From Trifolium pratense (taxonomy: Eukaryota; Streptophyta; Magnoliopsida; Fabales; Fabaceae), in assembly GCF_020283565.1 (NCBI RefSeq), contig NC_060060.1, positions 49,898,015-49,962,014 on the forward strand: 64,000 nt of DNA, in the 5' to 3' direction. Within the stretch, counting starts at the first letter, position 1, and each line of letters opens with the position of its first letter. The notes beneath the pieces were generated by a model, which did no database searches, was not told the origin of the DNA, and saw nothing but the letters and a program-made list of their open reading frames with translations. The translations under genes and the position numbers were made by a program. Shown piece by piece: positions 34,742-46,968 of this stretch.

Positions 34742-37399
34742 TTAGCTTGAATCTGATGTAAACTGGTAAGAGGCATAAGATAGAGTGCCAACTTCAATAC
34801 TGCTATGGATAAGTTTGGCCTTTGAATTTTCACCAGCAGCACCAATAGCAACATGCAATGGAAAAAAGTGATCTGGATGTGGATGAGCCTTTCTTGCATG
34901 TGGTGCCTTTTGTTCATAATGATTTACATCTTCATATCTACAAAAGCAATTCAAATTAAGCATTCACAACCAATCCATGAAAAGCCAGGATTTTAAGACG
35001 TGATGTTGCATTCGCGAACCAGTTCTCAAAACCTCGTCAACACCATTGATAAAATAAACTATATATTCTTCAAATTCCCACACATGAAAAATAAAAGAGT
35101 ACATACCTTCCATCAAGAAGAGCATCTTTCAACCAATTATCAAATTCTAAGGCCCAAGGAGTAGCTTCTTCACCTGCACTGAAGTCAAGTGCTCTCAAAT
35201 TATGAACAGCACTTCCAGAACCTATTATCAACACACCTTCATCTTTAAGAGGAGCCAATGCTTTTCCAATGTTATAATGATGAGTTCCATCTAAATTAGA
35301 TTGAACAGAAAGTTGACAAACTGGGATATCAGCTTCTGGATACATTAACATGAGTGGAACCCAAGCACCATGATCAAGTCCTCTCTTTTTGTCTTCGTTG
35401 ACGCGGTTGAAACCGGATTTGTTCAGTAGTTCCTTCACCCTTTTGGCTAAATGTGAAGCTCCAGGTGCTGGATATTTGAGCTAGTAAAGAGAGAAGGTTA
35501 TGTAATGTAAGAGAGAAAGGGTAGTGAAATGAAGAAATTTTATGTCTTATTTTGTAGCTAGTTTTTATTGTTCTTCCTTAGTAAAAACAAAATAACTCAG
35601 GGAAAAAACTTTTTGTTAAAAAAGGAAAAAAAAGTGCATGAAAAATATTTGAATTTAAGAATTATCAAACAACTAATAAAATTAGTTGACAATAACTCAC
35701 CAACTAACAAATATATATAACTATTCCTTTAACAAATATAGGGTGCGTTTGATTCGTAAAACAGCAAGAACTGGACAGAACAGTACATGACATAACAAGA
35801 TAATACAGGACAGGACAAAACTGTACCGTAGAGATATAGGGCGATAATATTTTTATATTTAAAAATAAAATGGGTATTTTCGTATTTTTTATAGTTGTAC
35901 TGTGGACAAAAAGTTGTCCTGTGGTTCAGTGAGGGACAAAAAATCTTGTTTTTGTCCTGTCCCTTGCTGCCTAATTTGTCCAGTTCCATAGTCTGTTTCA
36001 AATCAAACAGGGTACAACAAAAGTTGTCCAGTCCAGTCCCTTATTTTTTAGCAGATCAAACGCATCCATATATAACTATATCCTTCCAAAGAAAAATTGA
36101 ATTATAGTTTCTCACAATCTCACCCAACAGATTATATTCTCACAATCTCACCTAACAGATTATATTCTCACAATCACAATTTATCATCTCACACATCATA
36201 ATATTGTTTTTCTAAAAGAGTATGATTGGAAAACACTCATGACTATTTTTTGTAGGGGTGTTCAATCCTGATCATATCCGAACCAATCCAAAAGTAAAAC
36301 CGTAAATCGAACCAATTCAAACTGAAAATTGCAAAAAATCGCATTTAGTTTGAACCGCACAAATCATTTTTCTTCTAAACCGCACAGTTTGGTTCACGGT
36401 TTTCATTTCAGAAAACGAAACCGCAATACTTAATCTAACTCTATCAACTAGTAGCAGTCAACCTATTACCTAGTCCAAATTAGCAAGTCCCACCCAAATT
36501 GAGTTCATAAAACAGTAGGATGTCAAAACATATCATTTCACGCGATGCAAAAGTATACAGTTTGTATTAAAAATAAGTCTTATGTATGCAATTTCTGTAT
36601 ATGCATATTATATATAATGTAATCAATAAAATAAATTAAAATTTATGTTTATTTTGTAACAAACCGGTAATATTGTCATTGGTTTCATTTTTGATTTGGA
36701 TGACTTTTTGAAAACGAATCGAACCAAACTGAACCTCATACATTTTTATCTCGCGGTTTGAATGACTTTTATACTCAAAACCGAATACTTCTAATTTTTT
36801 GTTTGTCTAAAAACTTGTAAGGAAAGCAATGAATATAAGAATGACCACAGAATATTCTATATATGTACTCCTATTTGGAACAAATGGAGTCCAGATACAT
36901 TTACTTATTTGTTTGTTTTTAAAAATTAATTATTTACTACTTTTAGTATTTTTTTGAATGGCAACTACTTTTAGTAAAATTTTACTTTTCAAATATGTTA
37001 AACTTTGAATAATTATTTGACAAAAAAAAAAACTTTGAATAATTAATATATTTGTTTAATATATTATTATATTTAGAAAATAAAAATTTGTTTATAATTA
37101 TGATTGAATGAGATATGCAGAAAAGAAAAGAAATGAAAAAAAGAAAAAAAAGAAACCTGGTACATGGGTTTGGGAAAACCATAGAAGTCATAGATGGTAT
37201 CATTGGTTGTTTGAATAACGTTAACGGTTGGTACGGTGGTGTCCCAATGACCAGAAATAATCAAAATAGATTTAGGTTTCTCTTGATACACATCTTTCTT
37301 CCATGATTGTAGAAACTTTCTTGCTTGAATTGATTCATCTATTGACAACGTTGGTGATCCATGTGATATGTAAAATGTATCCTTCAACTTCAACGCCAT
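34742..37399 (-). CDS. LigB/DODA-type extradiol ring-cleavage dioxygenase
   Basis: Three exons on the minus strand join in phase: 37399-37157, 35480-35107 and 34937-34742, giving 270 residues, the normal size for plant LigB/DODA proteins. Putative Fe(II) ligands and active-site residues lie in the conserved places: HGSP at residue 13, SGHWDT with His51, LDHGAWVP with His118, and the C-terminal [19 protein letters not shown]. In betalain-producing Caryophyllales the DODA-alpha branch cleaves L-DOPA to betalamic acid. Other plants keep a homologue of unsettled substrate, sometimes linked to phenylpropanoid metabolism. As legumes make no betalains this copy should be the non-betalain type. Cytosolic; no signal peptide. 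Intron 1 (35481-37156) carries a MITE and another repeat. No lesions are seen. Confidence 0.93.
35741..36067. mobile_element. Fold-back MITE in intron 1 of the dioxygenase gene
   Basis: Ends GGGTGCGTTTGATTCGTAAA..AGCAGATCAAACGCATCC are inverted, with ATA on both sides. The centre repeats CTGGACAG, GGACAAAA and GTCCTGT words in both orientations, so most of the 327 bp can fold on itself. Confidence 0.7.
36260..36790. repeat. AACCG-rich dispersed repeat in the same intron
   Basis: The left part has CGAACCAATTCAAACTG, TTTGAACCGCAC and AACCGCACAGTTTGGTTC; the right part has GAATCGAACCAAACTGAACC and CGCGGTTTGAATGACTTTTA. Ends are not sharp and no target duplication was found. Confidence 0.4.
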
Positions 37400-37743
37400 G
37401 TTGTTAATTAGTATTTGCTTTCAATTTTGTTCAATTGTTTTATGTCTCTCTTTCTCTTTGTGTATCATAATATATATAGAGATAGAGATTATAAGGATAG
37501 AAAAGAGAGAATATTTGAAGACGCGTAAATTTGATAAAAATAATAAAAGAATTTTTCCAATAAGGTAGGTAGTAGGTTGACCTCAAAATTAAAAATTAGG
37601 TGGTTTTTTTTTTTGTTTTAAAAAAAAAACAATTAGGTAACTTAAGGTAGTAGAAAAAATTAGGTAAGTTAAGTTACTCCCTCGGTTCTTTTTTTATGAT
37701 AACTTTTTCAAAAATTACGGATATTGAGAAAAACTGTTGGAGT
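37400..37743. other. Promoter side of the dioxygenase gene and a MITE end
   Basis: Upstream of the minus-strand gene, about 70 bp from the start codon, ATATATATAGAG is a possible TATA region. At about 37677 an isolated Stowaway-like end (CTCCCTCGGTTC) begins an old MITE whose right end is not recognisable, as the SINE that follows interrupts it. Confidence 0.4.
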
Positions 37744-37901
37744 GTCAATCGTTAGTTGGTTTAGTAGTAATTGGCGCTGAATTTGGTAGGGAAGACCATA
37801 GTTCGATCCCCCGCAATTGTGATCGGGAGGGGGCTGAAACCACTTGATGTTAGAACTGACCCCCGAATCAGATTCAATTAGCGGTGAAAAAACCAAAAAA
37901 G
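37744..37901 (+). mobile_element. Full-length tRNA-derived SINE with target duplication
   Basis: GTTAGTTGGTTTAGTAGT (A-box-like), TAGTTCGATCCC (B box), GGGAGGGGGCTGAAACCAC and a 3' end GTGAAAAAACCAAAAAAG form a legume SINE. It is flanked by AAAACTGTTGGAGT on the left and AAAACCGTTGGAGT on the right (about 14 bp, one mismatch), as left by LINE-type target priming. It sits inside an older MITE fragment. Confidence 0.82.
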
Positions 37902-38094
37902 AAAAACCGTTGGAGTAACAATTTTTTTAAAAAAATAGTTAAGTTATCTGCAAAAAAATAGGTGAGTTTTTTTTTTTAGGTAAAAAAGTTAGGTGAATTG
38001 ACTTAATAGAGTATTTCCTTACCAAAAAAACTTAATAGAGTATTTGAATTTTAATGCCCAAAATATAATTCAGATGGTAGTAATAATGGGTGAG

Positions 38095-38575
38095 ATTGAT
38101 AGCTTAACTGGTTAAATCAGTTGAGCTAATGATTAAGGAGTTGAAGGTCCAAGACTCAAGTCCTTTAGCTCTCTTTGGTCGTCAGTTAGATCGTGGATTG
38201 ACTTGTCATCAATTGACCCTTAACATCTGACTGACCATTTTCTTCAGTTTACTTTTTAATCTCGTGGTCTCAGAGCGCGTCGCTCCTTCTTGCGGCTTAT
38301 TTGGCTCTTATGTATCTAGGTTATTTGGAACGAAAGAAATCAACGATTATTCTAAAACTCAGATCAGTCCTTACTTCAGCTGTGGTTGAAGACAACAAAT
38401 ATCAATTTAGTATTTAACTACCATAGTTGGTGGTCGAACCCTCTTACTTGTTTGGGCATGGTGTACCTGTGTATCTTTGTCTGCACGATTGTCTTTTTGC
38501 TTTTTGTATCTGTAAACTCTTGTAGTCTCTTTTGGCACGCCTTGTGCTAAAAGGACTCTTTGGTTGGTTAATAAT
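38095..38575 (+). pseudogene. LINE 3'-end fragment with tRNA-like leader
   Basis: About 38270-38400 gives the reading LVSLVISWSQSASLL..YLGYLERKK, close to the end of plant LINE ORF2, and 38480-38575 resembles LINE 3' UTR (TTTGTATCTGTAAACTC, TTGGCACGCCTTGTGC, TTTGGTTGGTTAATA). The 38095-38170 part (GATAGCTTAACTGGTTAAATC) is tRNA/SINE-like. All are broken. Confidence 0.5.
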
Positions 38576-38830
38576 TTTGACACTTTTACGCATATTAAGA
38601 CGTATAATTAATGTTGTATGGAAAAGTGAAATTATGAGTTAGTTTACAAAATTATCCCCAATTAATTATATGAGAAATATAAATTGAAAAATTGATAGAA
38701 GAGAGAATAATAAATAATTAACGGTATAATAAAAAAAATAGCATTCAATACTTCATTGGTATTGTAAAACAACATATAATTTAGTACAAATTTTTTCTTC
38801 AAAGTGACATAATTTGGTATGTAGGGACTA
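38576..38830. mobile_element. Eroded Stowaway MITE
   Basis: The interior follows the MITE at 31196-31477 closely (TAATTAATGTTGT, GAAATTATGAGTTAGTTTACAAAATT, GAAGAGAGA, GTACAAATTTTTT), but both CTCCCTCC ends are lost. Confidence 0.75.
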
Positions 38831-39284
38831 TATCTCATTTTGGCTTGTAAACAAAAATCCAGATTTTTCATATTTATTTACTTTAAACAGTAAAAATTTG
38901 ACTAATAAACTAGACAAAAATAAAATGTTTTTTTTTACTAAAAAAATTGTTATTCTAACGAAACGCATGCACTTTAAAATAGTCCAACTGTGAATTTTTT
39001 TATTTCCATACGACAGATTTATTTATGATTGCCGCGTACCAGATTTTTCTCTATGACTGCCGGTTGAGGGCCTAGCTTAGCTCCCTCCCATCAAAGACGA
39101 AGTCCCGCCCGCATTAAAACAAATCGATACGTTTGCACTCACGTAATTTCTTTCCGTCTTATATATAAAAAATAAGAATTAATTTTTTAATTTATTTAAT
39201 AACTAATATATATTTGACCTATAATATACATTAAATACATTAATTATCAAATGAGGTAAAAAAGTGAATTCTTTTTAAGTAAGA
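38831..39284. other. Intergenic stretch before the Helitron-like end
   Basis: No gene or bounded repeat recognised. A slightly GC-richer block at 39040-39110 has no visible coding frame. Confidence 0.4.
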
Positions 39285-39314
39285 CTAGGAATAAACCCGT
39301 GCGTTGCACGGGTT
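39285..39314 (-). mobile_element. Helitron-like 3' terminus
   Basis: On the minus strand a 9-bp stem AACCCGTGC/GCACGGGTT with loop AAC is followed after a few bases by CTAG and then T, the hairpin plus CTRR-T arrangement of Helitron 3' ends inserted at A/T. The element would extend to the right. Its TC 5' end was not located, so length and family are unknown. Confidence 0.55.
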
Positions 39315-42300
39315 CGATTAAAATATATAATTAAAATATTTTTATAAATAAAAAAATAATGATTGTGATAACTATAATCACATATAGTTAAATAATATAT
39401 ATTATTTTAAAATATGATTATGTTTAATATTAGTATATGAGTAAAAAAAGGTTGTTTAGAAATATTAGATTTTTTATTATATCGTAGTTTGTTTATATTT
39501 TAATGTAATAGATCTCTTATAATATTTCATAAGTTTGAAAGGATGTATCATTTTTTATTTTATTAGTGTAATCATATAAGATTTTAGTTTTCTTTATATG
39601 AGTTGCAATTTTATAGTCAAATGTCACTTTGTTTTTTTATTTTTGATGTATTCCTTATTTTATTATTTTCAATAAGAGTTGGAGGCATACCTAATTATAC
39701 TTGTAGACAATATTGCTCATGAGAAATGTTAAAATAAGTTTTGATTATAGAATATGATTCATATATGGTGGCTTTGCCTATTTGTTCCGCGTGATCTCAT
39801 TTTTTGAAAATTATGTATCAAATAGTGTATTTGCTTACTACGTTCTATGCAATTTAAGGTTCCAAATAGCTTATCTACTTACTCATCTCTCGTTCTCTTG
39901 GAGTTTATTCTCACTATTCACTTGGTGAAATTTTATTCCAACTTTATTATTCCCAATTTTTTAGTCTATTGTTTGGTTCACATTTTTTTTTGCTTGGTCC
40001 TTTTGTTTTTGGTTTGTTTTTCTTTTTCTTGGCGAGGTTTGTGTCTCTTCAAAATTATTGTTAGTTTTTGTCCCTCTTATTTAATATTTTCTTGAACATT
40101 TATTTTATTTTTCTTATTATATTATATTAACTCGAATATTTGTTGTTGTTAATATATAAGTTTAGACGAAGATTTTATATATTTGAATTTAGGTTTAGTT
40201 ATTTGGTTAAGGTAAAGAAAGTCTTATAGATGAATTTAAGATTTAACATGTGTCATCTTCTTATTTGCTTAAAGAAATGTCATCTTATTCTTATAAATAT
40301 TCCACTATTTTATTTTCAGCCGTAACGTAAACAATCTTTTAGAATATGTACTTAATTTATCCAAAAAATTATATTATTATGTAAATTAAATTAATAATTT
40401 TTGAATTATTGGTGAATTTTAGTTGTGTGTAAATATGTTTAAATATATGTGTGATTATATTTTCTAAATATATGTAAATATATTTTAACATCTACGGTTT
40501 TAATAATTTCTAAAATTTATTTTGACAAATGAGCATCAACAATTTTTATTTAATAATTTTTGTCTTTTTTTAATTTAATTTAGAAAGTTTTTAGTGCAAT
40601 TCTAAGTGGGAGGAAAAAGTATTTAGCACAATTCTTTTCATCGATTCATTTTATGGTTGTAAGAATAAGATGACATGCGTAGATTAAAATAGGACCGTCT
40701 ATTAAAATTCATATATATTCATATTGAACCATCCAGGATTAGGCAAATGTTATACGATAAATGCATGAAGATTATATATTTAGACAACCTCTAAGTCAAG
40801 TTGAATCAATATACTTCTTGCATGTATTACAATTATAAGAACCGCATGACTTGAGTGTCAACTACAAAAAAAAAAAAAAATTTAATTTCTACTTTGTTTT
40901 TGTTTCTATATTTCTCTTGATCGAGATCAAGTAGATCACCTACACATTGTAGACAATATAATATTTAAAAATGAGACACATATTTATATTTCTAAATTAT
41001 TTGGATTGTCATCTTTTAATTGAATGCCTCCAACATCAATATACCCTCGATCTATATAAATTTTAAGGCACTTCAAAATCAATAAATAGAAGTCTCTTTT
41101 ATCCTCTTCAACTTATTCACATGAAAAAAAATAATTATATTCCTATTAATCAACAATTTTTTATACAAATCTTCTACCTTATATAAAATAATAAATGAAA
41201 AAGAAAATAAGAAACAAATAAGCTAAAACATTAGACTAATAAAATAATAAATGAAAAAGAAAAGTTGTCTAATTACAAACATTATATCAATAAAAAAAAT
41301 GATGGTTTACAAACTCCCATCAGAGTTAAATACACATCCTTACATGAGGTGTCATTTCATAGGCTTTATAAGGAGCAAGGATGCAACGTAAGCAAAAATA
41401 GAAGTATGTTTTATCCTGTTCTCCTCATTCACATGAAAAAATAGTCATATTCATATTAATGGATTCAACTCAAAGTTTAATTAATCATCGAACAAAACAC
41501 CGGTTGATATTTAAAAAAATATCCAACCTAAAAAAGAAATATAAAAAATTATTAGAGATGTTCTAAACTCAGAGTAGTAGAAAAATTCCAATTTACAAAC
41601 ATATTAATAGGCAACTATCACATATATGTATATCAATTTCTTAATCAATCACATGTAGACATACCTGATATTCTAAGAGGTTAGACACCATCACCTACCA
41701 AGGACAAAAACCAATATACTTATGATGTAACTATATATATGCACACGATAGCTTTTAAATCAATTCAAGAGACTATAATGTGTAACTTTAACATATGAAA
41801 GGTGAAGATGCATAACTTTTTCTCATGGAGATGTCAGACAAAGAAACCATAGAGTTTTTGCCATAAGATAGATAAATTAAAATTTTGTTAAAACATAGAA
41901 GCTAGACTTCAATGTAAATTTACATATTCAATATGGTGGTGATAATTAGCTTTTGGGTTAACTTTATATAGAGCTTGTGTTTGATAATTAGCTAAATTTA
42001 CATATTCAATATTAGTGTCTCCAAGAATTCTTTGTTTTCAATTGCATTAATAGGGAATTGTAACATACAATATATATTTTAATAATATATTGCAATGCAA
42101 TTAATAAAACAATAACATGATGCATCGTTCCACCTTTCATTGCTTGCAATTCATTTTTGTCTCAATTCAACAACAATAAATTGTGTTAGTTTTTTTTTTA
42201 ATATATTATTATTGTTTATTATTTATTATTAGAGTAACTCTATTATATGAAATATGAAAAGGTTTTAATTAATAGAGATTGTAAACTTTTTTTATAGAGT

Positions 42301-44712
42301 GCCACATCCAATTTCTTTTGAAAATCCATCCAATTTTTGATAATTCTAATGGATATGTATAAATCGATATCGATAGTTGGTCCCTTTTAATTAAATTTTT
42401 CATTTGTCATTTAGGGACCAATTAACTATGAAATGAAGAGAATTCCAATAGTCTTAGACACTTTTTTTTTTCTTTCTTAGTATTGAAAGAATATATTTTG
42501 TGGTTATATTGGTCCCTTTTAATTAATTTTTTCATTTAGGAACCAATTAACTATGCAATGAAGAGAGACACACGTTTTTTTTATTAGTATTGAAAGAATT
42601 TCAATAGTCATGAATATTTTGTGGTTATATAAATCTTATATATTAGTTGGTCCCTTTTAATTTAATTTTTCATTTTAGTTAGTTGGTCCCTTGTGTAAGA
42701 ATTATATAGTGATAATTTGATATATTGATAATTAAAATTAAAATGATTTAATTAAAGATAATTAAAATTAAAATGATTTAATTTAATTAAAAGAGATGAT
42801 GAAAAGGTTTTTTAATAGATATTGTAAACTTTTCTTATAGTATAAAGGTGATAAAAAAAATTTGGGGCCTAAATCCTTTACCAAAAAAATTATTTTTGGG
42901 GGTCTAAATCTAGCGCTTCAACACCTTCCACCTGTTCAAAAGTACAAAGATTAAGAAATACTATTCTTCTTTTTTTAGTTTGCATGATATTATAAGAATT
43001 TAACATTCAACATGTCATCTTATTCTTAAGACTATCTCACTATGTACTCACTCATAACTATAATATCTTATCTCCTAAATACTATTATGCTTAGAGAGTA
43101 ATTTAAATAATAAAATAGATAAATATAATATAACATTTTATATTACTTATTAAGATTTCTTTGCCTTTTATTTGTCAGAATTATTTAGCTAGTGGTTTCG
43201 TTTATCATTTTCACCATATGCTTAATTCTTTTTCTTTTCTATTTTGGTTTAATTTTATTTTTCTTAGTGAGGTTTATGCCACTATCCTCTCTTTAATTTG
43301 TTTGCATCTTTAATTTTATGTGTCTTTTTAAGCAATGGAATATCAAAATTAGTAGTTAAAATGTTGGTGTAATAAAAAAGTATAAATTGTAAAGTAGTGA
43401 CTAAATTGCTACGCCACTTTTCCTTCATCAATCAAACAAAATATTTGTCTTAGAAACTAAATGGAATCTTACGATTTTTCTTAGTGACTTAAATAAGTTT
43501 ATTCTAAAAGTAATAACGAAATTAAAATACAACTTAGCTCAATTGCAAACTTGAAAACCTTCGTACCAGCCCAATCCACTTATTTGAATCCTAACCAAGA
43601 TGATTAAGCATATGAAAACAGCTCTAACCAAGTAGAGATTAAATTCTTCCAAATTTGCTTCATACGACCAACTTGTATTACATTTCCAAATCTTCTCTAT
43701 TAAAACCAAGTACCACTAAAAAAAAGTTAAGAAATTGCAGTTATATATATTTTTCATTGTCGCAATGTTATTCTTGAATATACATTTCATTGCTATATTT
43801 GAAAGAAAAAAAAAGAACCTATCCCAAAAACAATGAGGAAAATACATTTGAAAATAGAATTACATTTTTCCTTGAAACAATAAGATAGTGTAGTTGATTT
43901 ACTCAAGAGTAGACATGACTTGATGAAATTACTACAAAGAAGGTTAGAAAACACAAAAAAGAAAAAAAAATAAGATTACAAAATATGAGACCATGGGCAA
44001 GTAGTGATGTGTGAGTATCAATGTTTATAAAGACCATTGTGGTAAAACATACAGTTTTTTTTTATATATAATTATTGAAAGGAACTCCAACAATCATGAG
44101 AGTTAATTGTATAATATATAATAATAATAATAATTTTGCAGTTATAGTTGCATCATATGAATACCTAAGGGTCAATCATAATTGTTTTTATCCCTTGTAA
44201 TTAATCGTTTGATTGTTTTTTTTTTATAAGCTAATCGTTTGATTGTTGATTTAACCTCTTGAAATGTGTAATAATATATTAATATGATTTATCTTGGTTT
44301 TTTTAGAAAATTAGATTATATATATTTAATAACAATACTAAAAATTATATATACATATAATTTATATGTACATATTTTAGTGACATATGGATATATTTTT
44401 TTGGTTTTTACGTATGAATGTTTTATTGATCCATATATACGAATTAAGTTTTTTATTTGGGCAAGTATATGGATATTTAGATTACTCTTAATTATTTAGT
44501 CATTTACGTTTTCTATTAATCCATATTTATCATTTTATATATGCCAAAATATAGTCTTTTGGAATTATGGGGGTTTCTTTTTCTATTCATGTATTAATCA
44601 TTAGACATGAAATTTAATTTGTGGAGGATAAATTTTATTTTAGATATTTTTAATAATAATTAAGAGAAGTTGGTAAATTTTCAATAAAAATATGGAGTTT
44701 TTTTAGAGATGC
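39315..44712. other. AT-rich repeat-laden region
   Basis: No protein gene or RNA could be supported in this 5.4 kb. It probably includes the body of the Helitron-like element. Recognisable sub-repeats are a pair of related blocks at about 41095-41170 and 41400-41470 (TTTTATCCT, TTCACATGAAAAAA, ATTCATATTAAT), and the units at 42230-42840 listed separately. The Ogre element interrupts the region at 44713. Confidence 0.5.
42230..42840. repeat. Tandem units with TTGGTCCCTTTTAATT and inverted partners near 60.5 kb
   Basis: TTGGTCCCTTTTAATT recurs at about 42379, 42510 and 42645 with associated (G)AACCAATTAACTATG and TATTGAAAGAAT blocks. At both ends lie ATTGTAAACTTTTTTTATAG (about 42276) and ATTGTAAACTTTTCTTATAG (about 42817). 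The sequence at 42697-42835 reappears inverted at 60537-60640. Confidence 0.65.
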
Positions 44713-44717
44713 CACAT
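44713..44717. repeat. Ogre target-site duplication, left
   Basis: CACAT, identical to 60028-60032. Confidence 0.9.
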
Positions 44718-46947
44718 TGTCACACCCTAAATTTTGCTCACTCTTTTTCATCTGACTTTTTTATCATTTAAATTAACATCTATGTTTATACAGTGTATTT
44801 AATCAAAGTTAATTTAATTAATAAAAAAGTCAAATATCTTTTCTTGTATTATTATTATTATTAAAACAAAACAAAAAAAATATAATAAAAAGAGAAGCAA
44901 CGTTGCTGCATTCCTCTTCTCCCTTTTCAATTTTTCTTTTTTTCTTTTCATTATTAGTATTATTTATTATAGTTATTGTTATTATAAAAAAAATGAAAGA
45001 AAAGAAACTGAGCAACACAGCAGCAATAGTGCGGCGCCTCCCATTCACTTTGCTATTTTCTCACAAAAGAGCCTTAGCTACACTTAATCATGAAGGTGAA
45101 TCTCTCTTTCCAATCCCAATTTTTCCACAAAGAAACAAACAAAACAGTATTGTGCATATATTGTGGGATTTAGTCTAGCCAGAAGATCTTCAGCACACAA
45201 TTTGCAGGTTGATTTTTCTTTGTTGCATTAAAAGCATAGCCATTTTTTCTTCTGATTTGCAAGGCTATGGTGTAGCCTTTCGGTGCAGAAAATTGGAGTT
45301 TGACAAGAGGCAGATTGGGTGCAGGTTTCATACACTGTTGTGCTTGACTTTTGATGAATTTGAATTGCATTTTGTTCAAACTCCTCTGATTGATTTCTTC
45401 TATAAATAGAGGGTAATGGCTGAATTTGAAGGGGAGGCATTGAGTTTGTGAGAGGCATTGAGTTTGTGAGAGAGGAAACAGAAATAACATAATTGCAACC
45501 AAAGTTCTAACATAACCAACACTTCCATTTTCTATCAACACACCACCACTTCCATCATCACGACCACTATATTCCAACCACCATAACCAACACTTCCATT
45601 TTCTAGCAATCATCACCACAAAAAGCACATAACAGGAACTGAAGAGAAAACAGAACATATCTAAGGTTTTTACTGACTTCAAGTTTTTTTATCTGTTTTA
45701 TTTTATTTTATACTTTTGGTATTGGATTTGTGTTTAGAAGTGGTAAAAAGTAATAAGAAAGTAATTTGGGGTTCCGGCGCGGTGGCACCGCTACCGCGCA
45801 GCTGCCGGAATTTGGGTTCGTATGAACACCAAATGAAGAACACAACTGTGTTCTTGAGTGAGAGGAGAGATTTTTTTGTGAAGAGTGGGTATATATACCC
45901 ATAGAGATCCTGTGTGCACGTGTCCACTGCAGCAACACCGTAACCCTTTGACCGTAGCCGCTGATCTTCATCAGACGGCACAGATCCCACTTTTCCTTTT
46001 TAGTTTACCTAGTCATTTAATTCATTTTTATTTGATTATTTTTGTTTATATAGTTATGTGTTCAAACTCAAAAATATAAAAAAAATGTCAAAAATAAAAT
46101 AAAATGAAAACACAAAAATATTTATTTTCTTTTAAATCAATGCACATCAAATAGTTTTCAAAATAAACTCGAATGAAAAAGGTTTGGTCGGGTGTATATC
46201 TTTCCATTTCCCCGATTATTTGAACTCTTGGCGTATGACTCGTAGTTCAAATAGTCGTCATTCTCTAAAAATATCTTTTTCAAACATTAAAAAAAATATA
46301 AATGAATTCAACACATCAAATCAATTTTTGCCTTCGTGCAATCAAAAATAAAAAAAAACAATTATCTTTTAAAAAACGAAGGATGTTTTATCCGTTCTGA
46401 CGTGATACAAACAACGCTTAAGTCTCCCACGCGCGAGCATACAAGCATACGTTTAACCACTAAAGAATGTGACTTAAACATTGTTCGCTAAAAACAACCA
46501 ACACCCAAGCATTTTTCTACCCGAGAACTACGAGAGCTTTGAATTTCCCATCGCACCCGGGAATACGTAGGAGCAAGATTCAACTCTTGTCAAGCCAAAT
46601 AATAAAAATAATATTTTCTCCCCTTTTTTGTATATAGATGAATAAAGAGGCAATATGTAAATAAAAGCAAAACATTAATAAAAAGCATGTAAACAAATTA
46701 AAAAACACTTTTTGACCCTAAGCTAATAGGAAGGTTCCCGTTGAGTACAACGGATGTGAGGGGTGCTAATACCTTCCCCTTGCATAATCGACTCCCGAAC
46801 CCGACATTGGTTACGATGACCATGTCTTAGCCCTTTTTTAGGTTTTATCGATGTTTTCCTTTTCCTTTGGGAATAAATAAAGTTCGGTGGCGACTCTGTG
46901 TTTCATTTCGCGCGTAATCACGCTCGGGCGTTTTTCGCGGCGCGACA
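44718..46947 (+). repeat. Ogre 5' LTR
   Basis: 2230 bp. A canonical TATA box, CTATAAATAGAGG, lies at 45400-45412, and GGGTATATATACCC at about 45888 is a second candidate. Small open frames inside are identical in both LTRs and are not genes. Confidence 0.95.
45400..45412 (+). promoter_or_regulatory. TATA box of the Ogre LTR promoter
   Basis: CTATAAATAGAGG fits the plant TATA consensus. The 3' LTR copy is at 58479-58491 and would drive transcription outward into the right flank. Confidence 0.55.
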
Positions 46948-46948
46948 G

Positions 46949-46968
46949 CTTGCGACTCTGTTGGGGAC
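46949..46968 (+). promoter_or_regulatory. Ogre primer-binding site candidate
   Basis: TTGCGACTCTGTTGGGGA lies two bases inside the LTR. It resembles the TGGCGACTCC-type site of Ogre elements that is complementary to a tRNA-Arg 3' end, with about three mismatches. The assignment to tRNA-Arg rests on memory of the family. Confidence 0.55.

Noticed and set aside
44830..46079. Several 60-170 codon frames in the Ogre 5' LTR, repeated identically in the 3' LTR
   Set aside because: They overlap on both strands, lie wholly in non-coding LTR and are identical only because the LTRs are.
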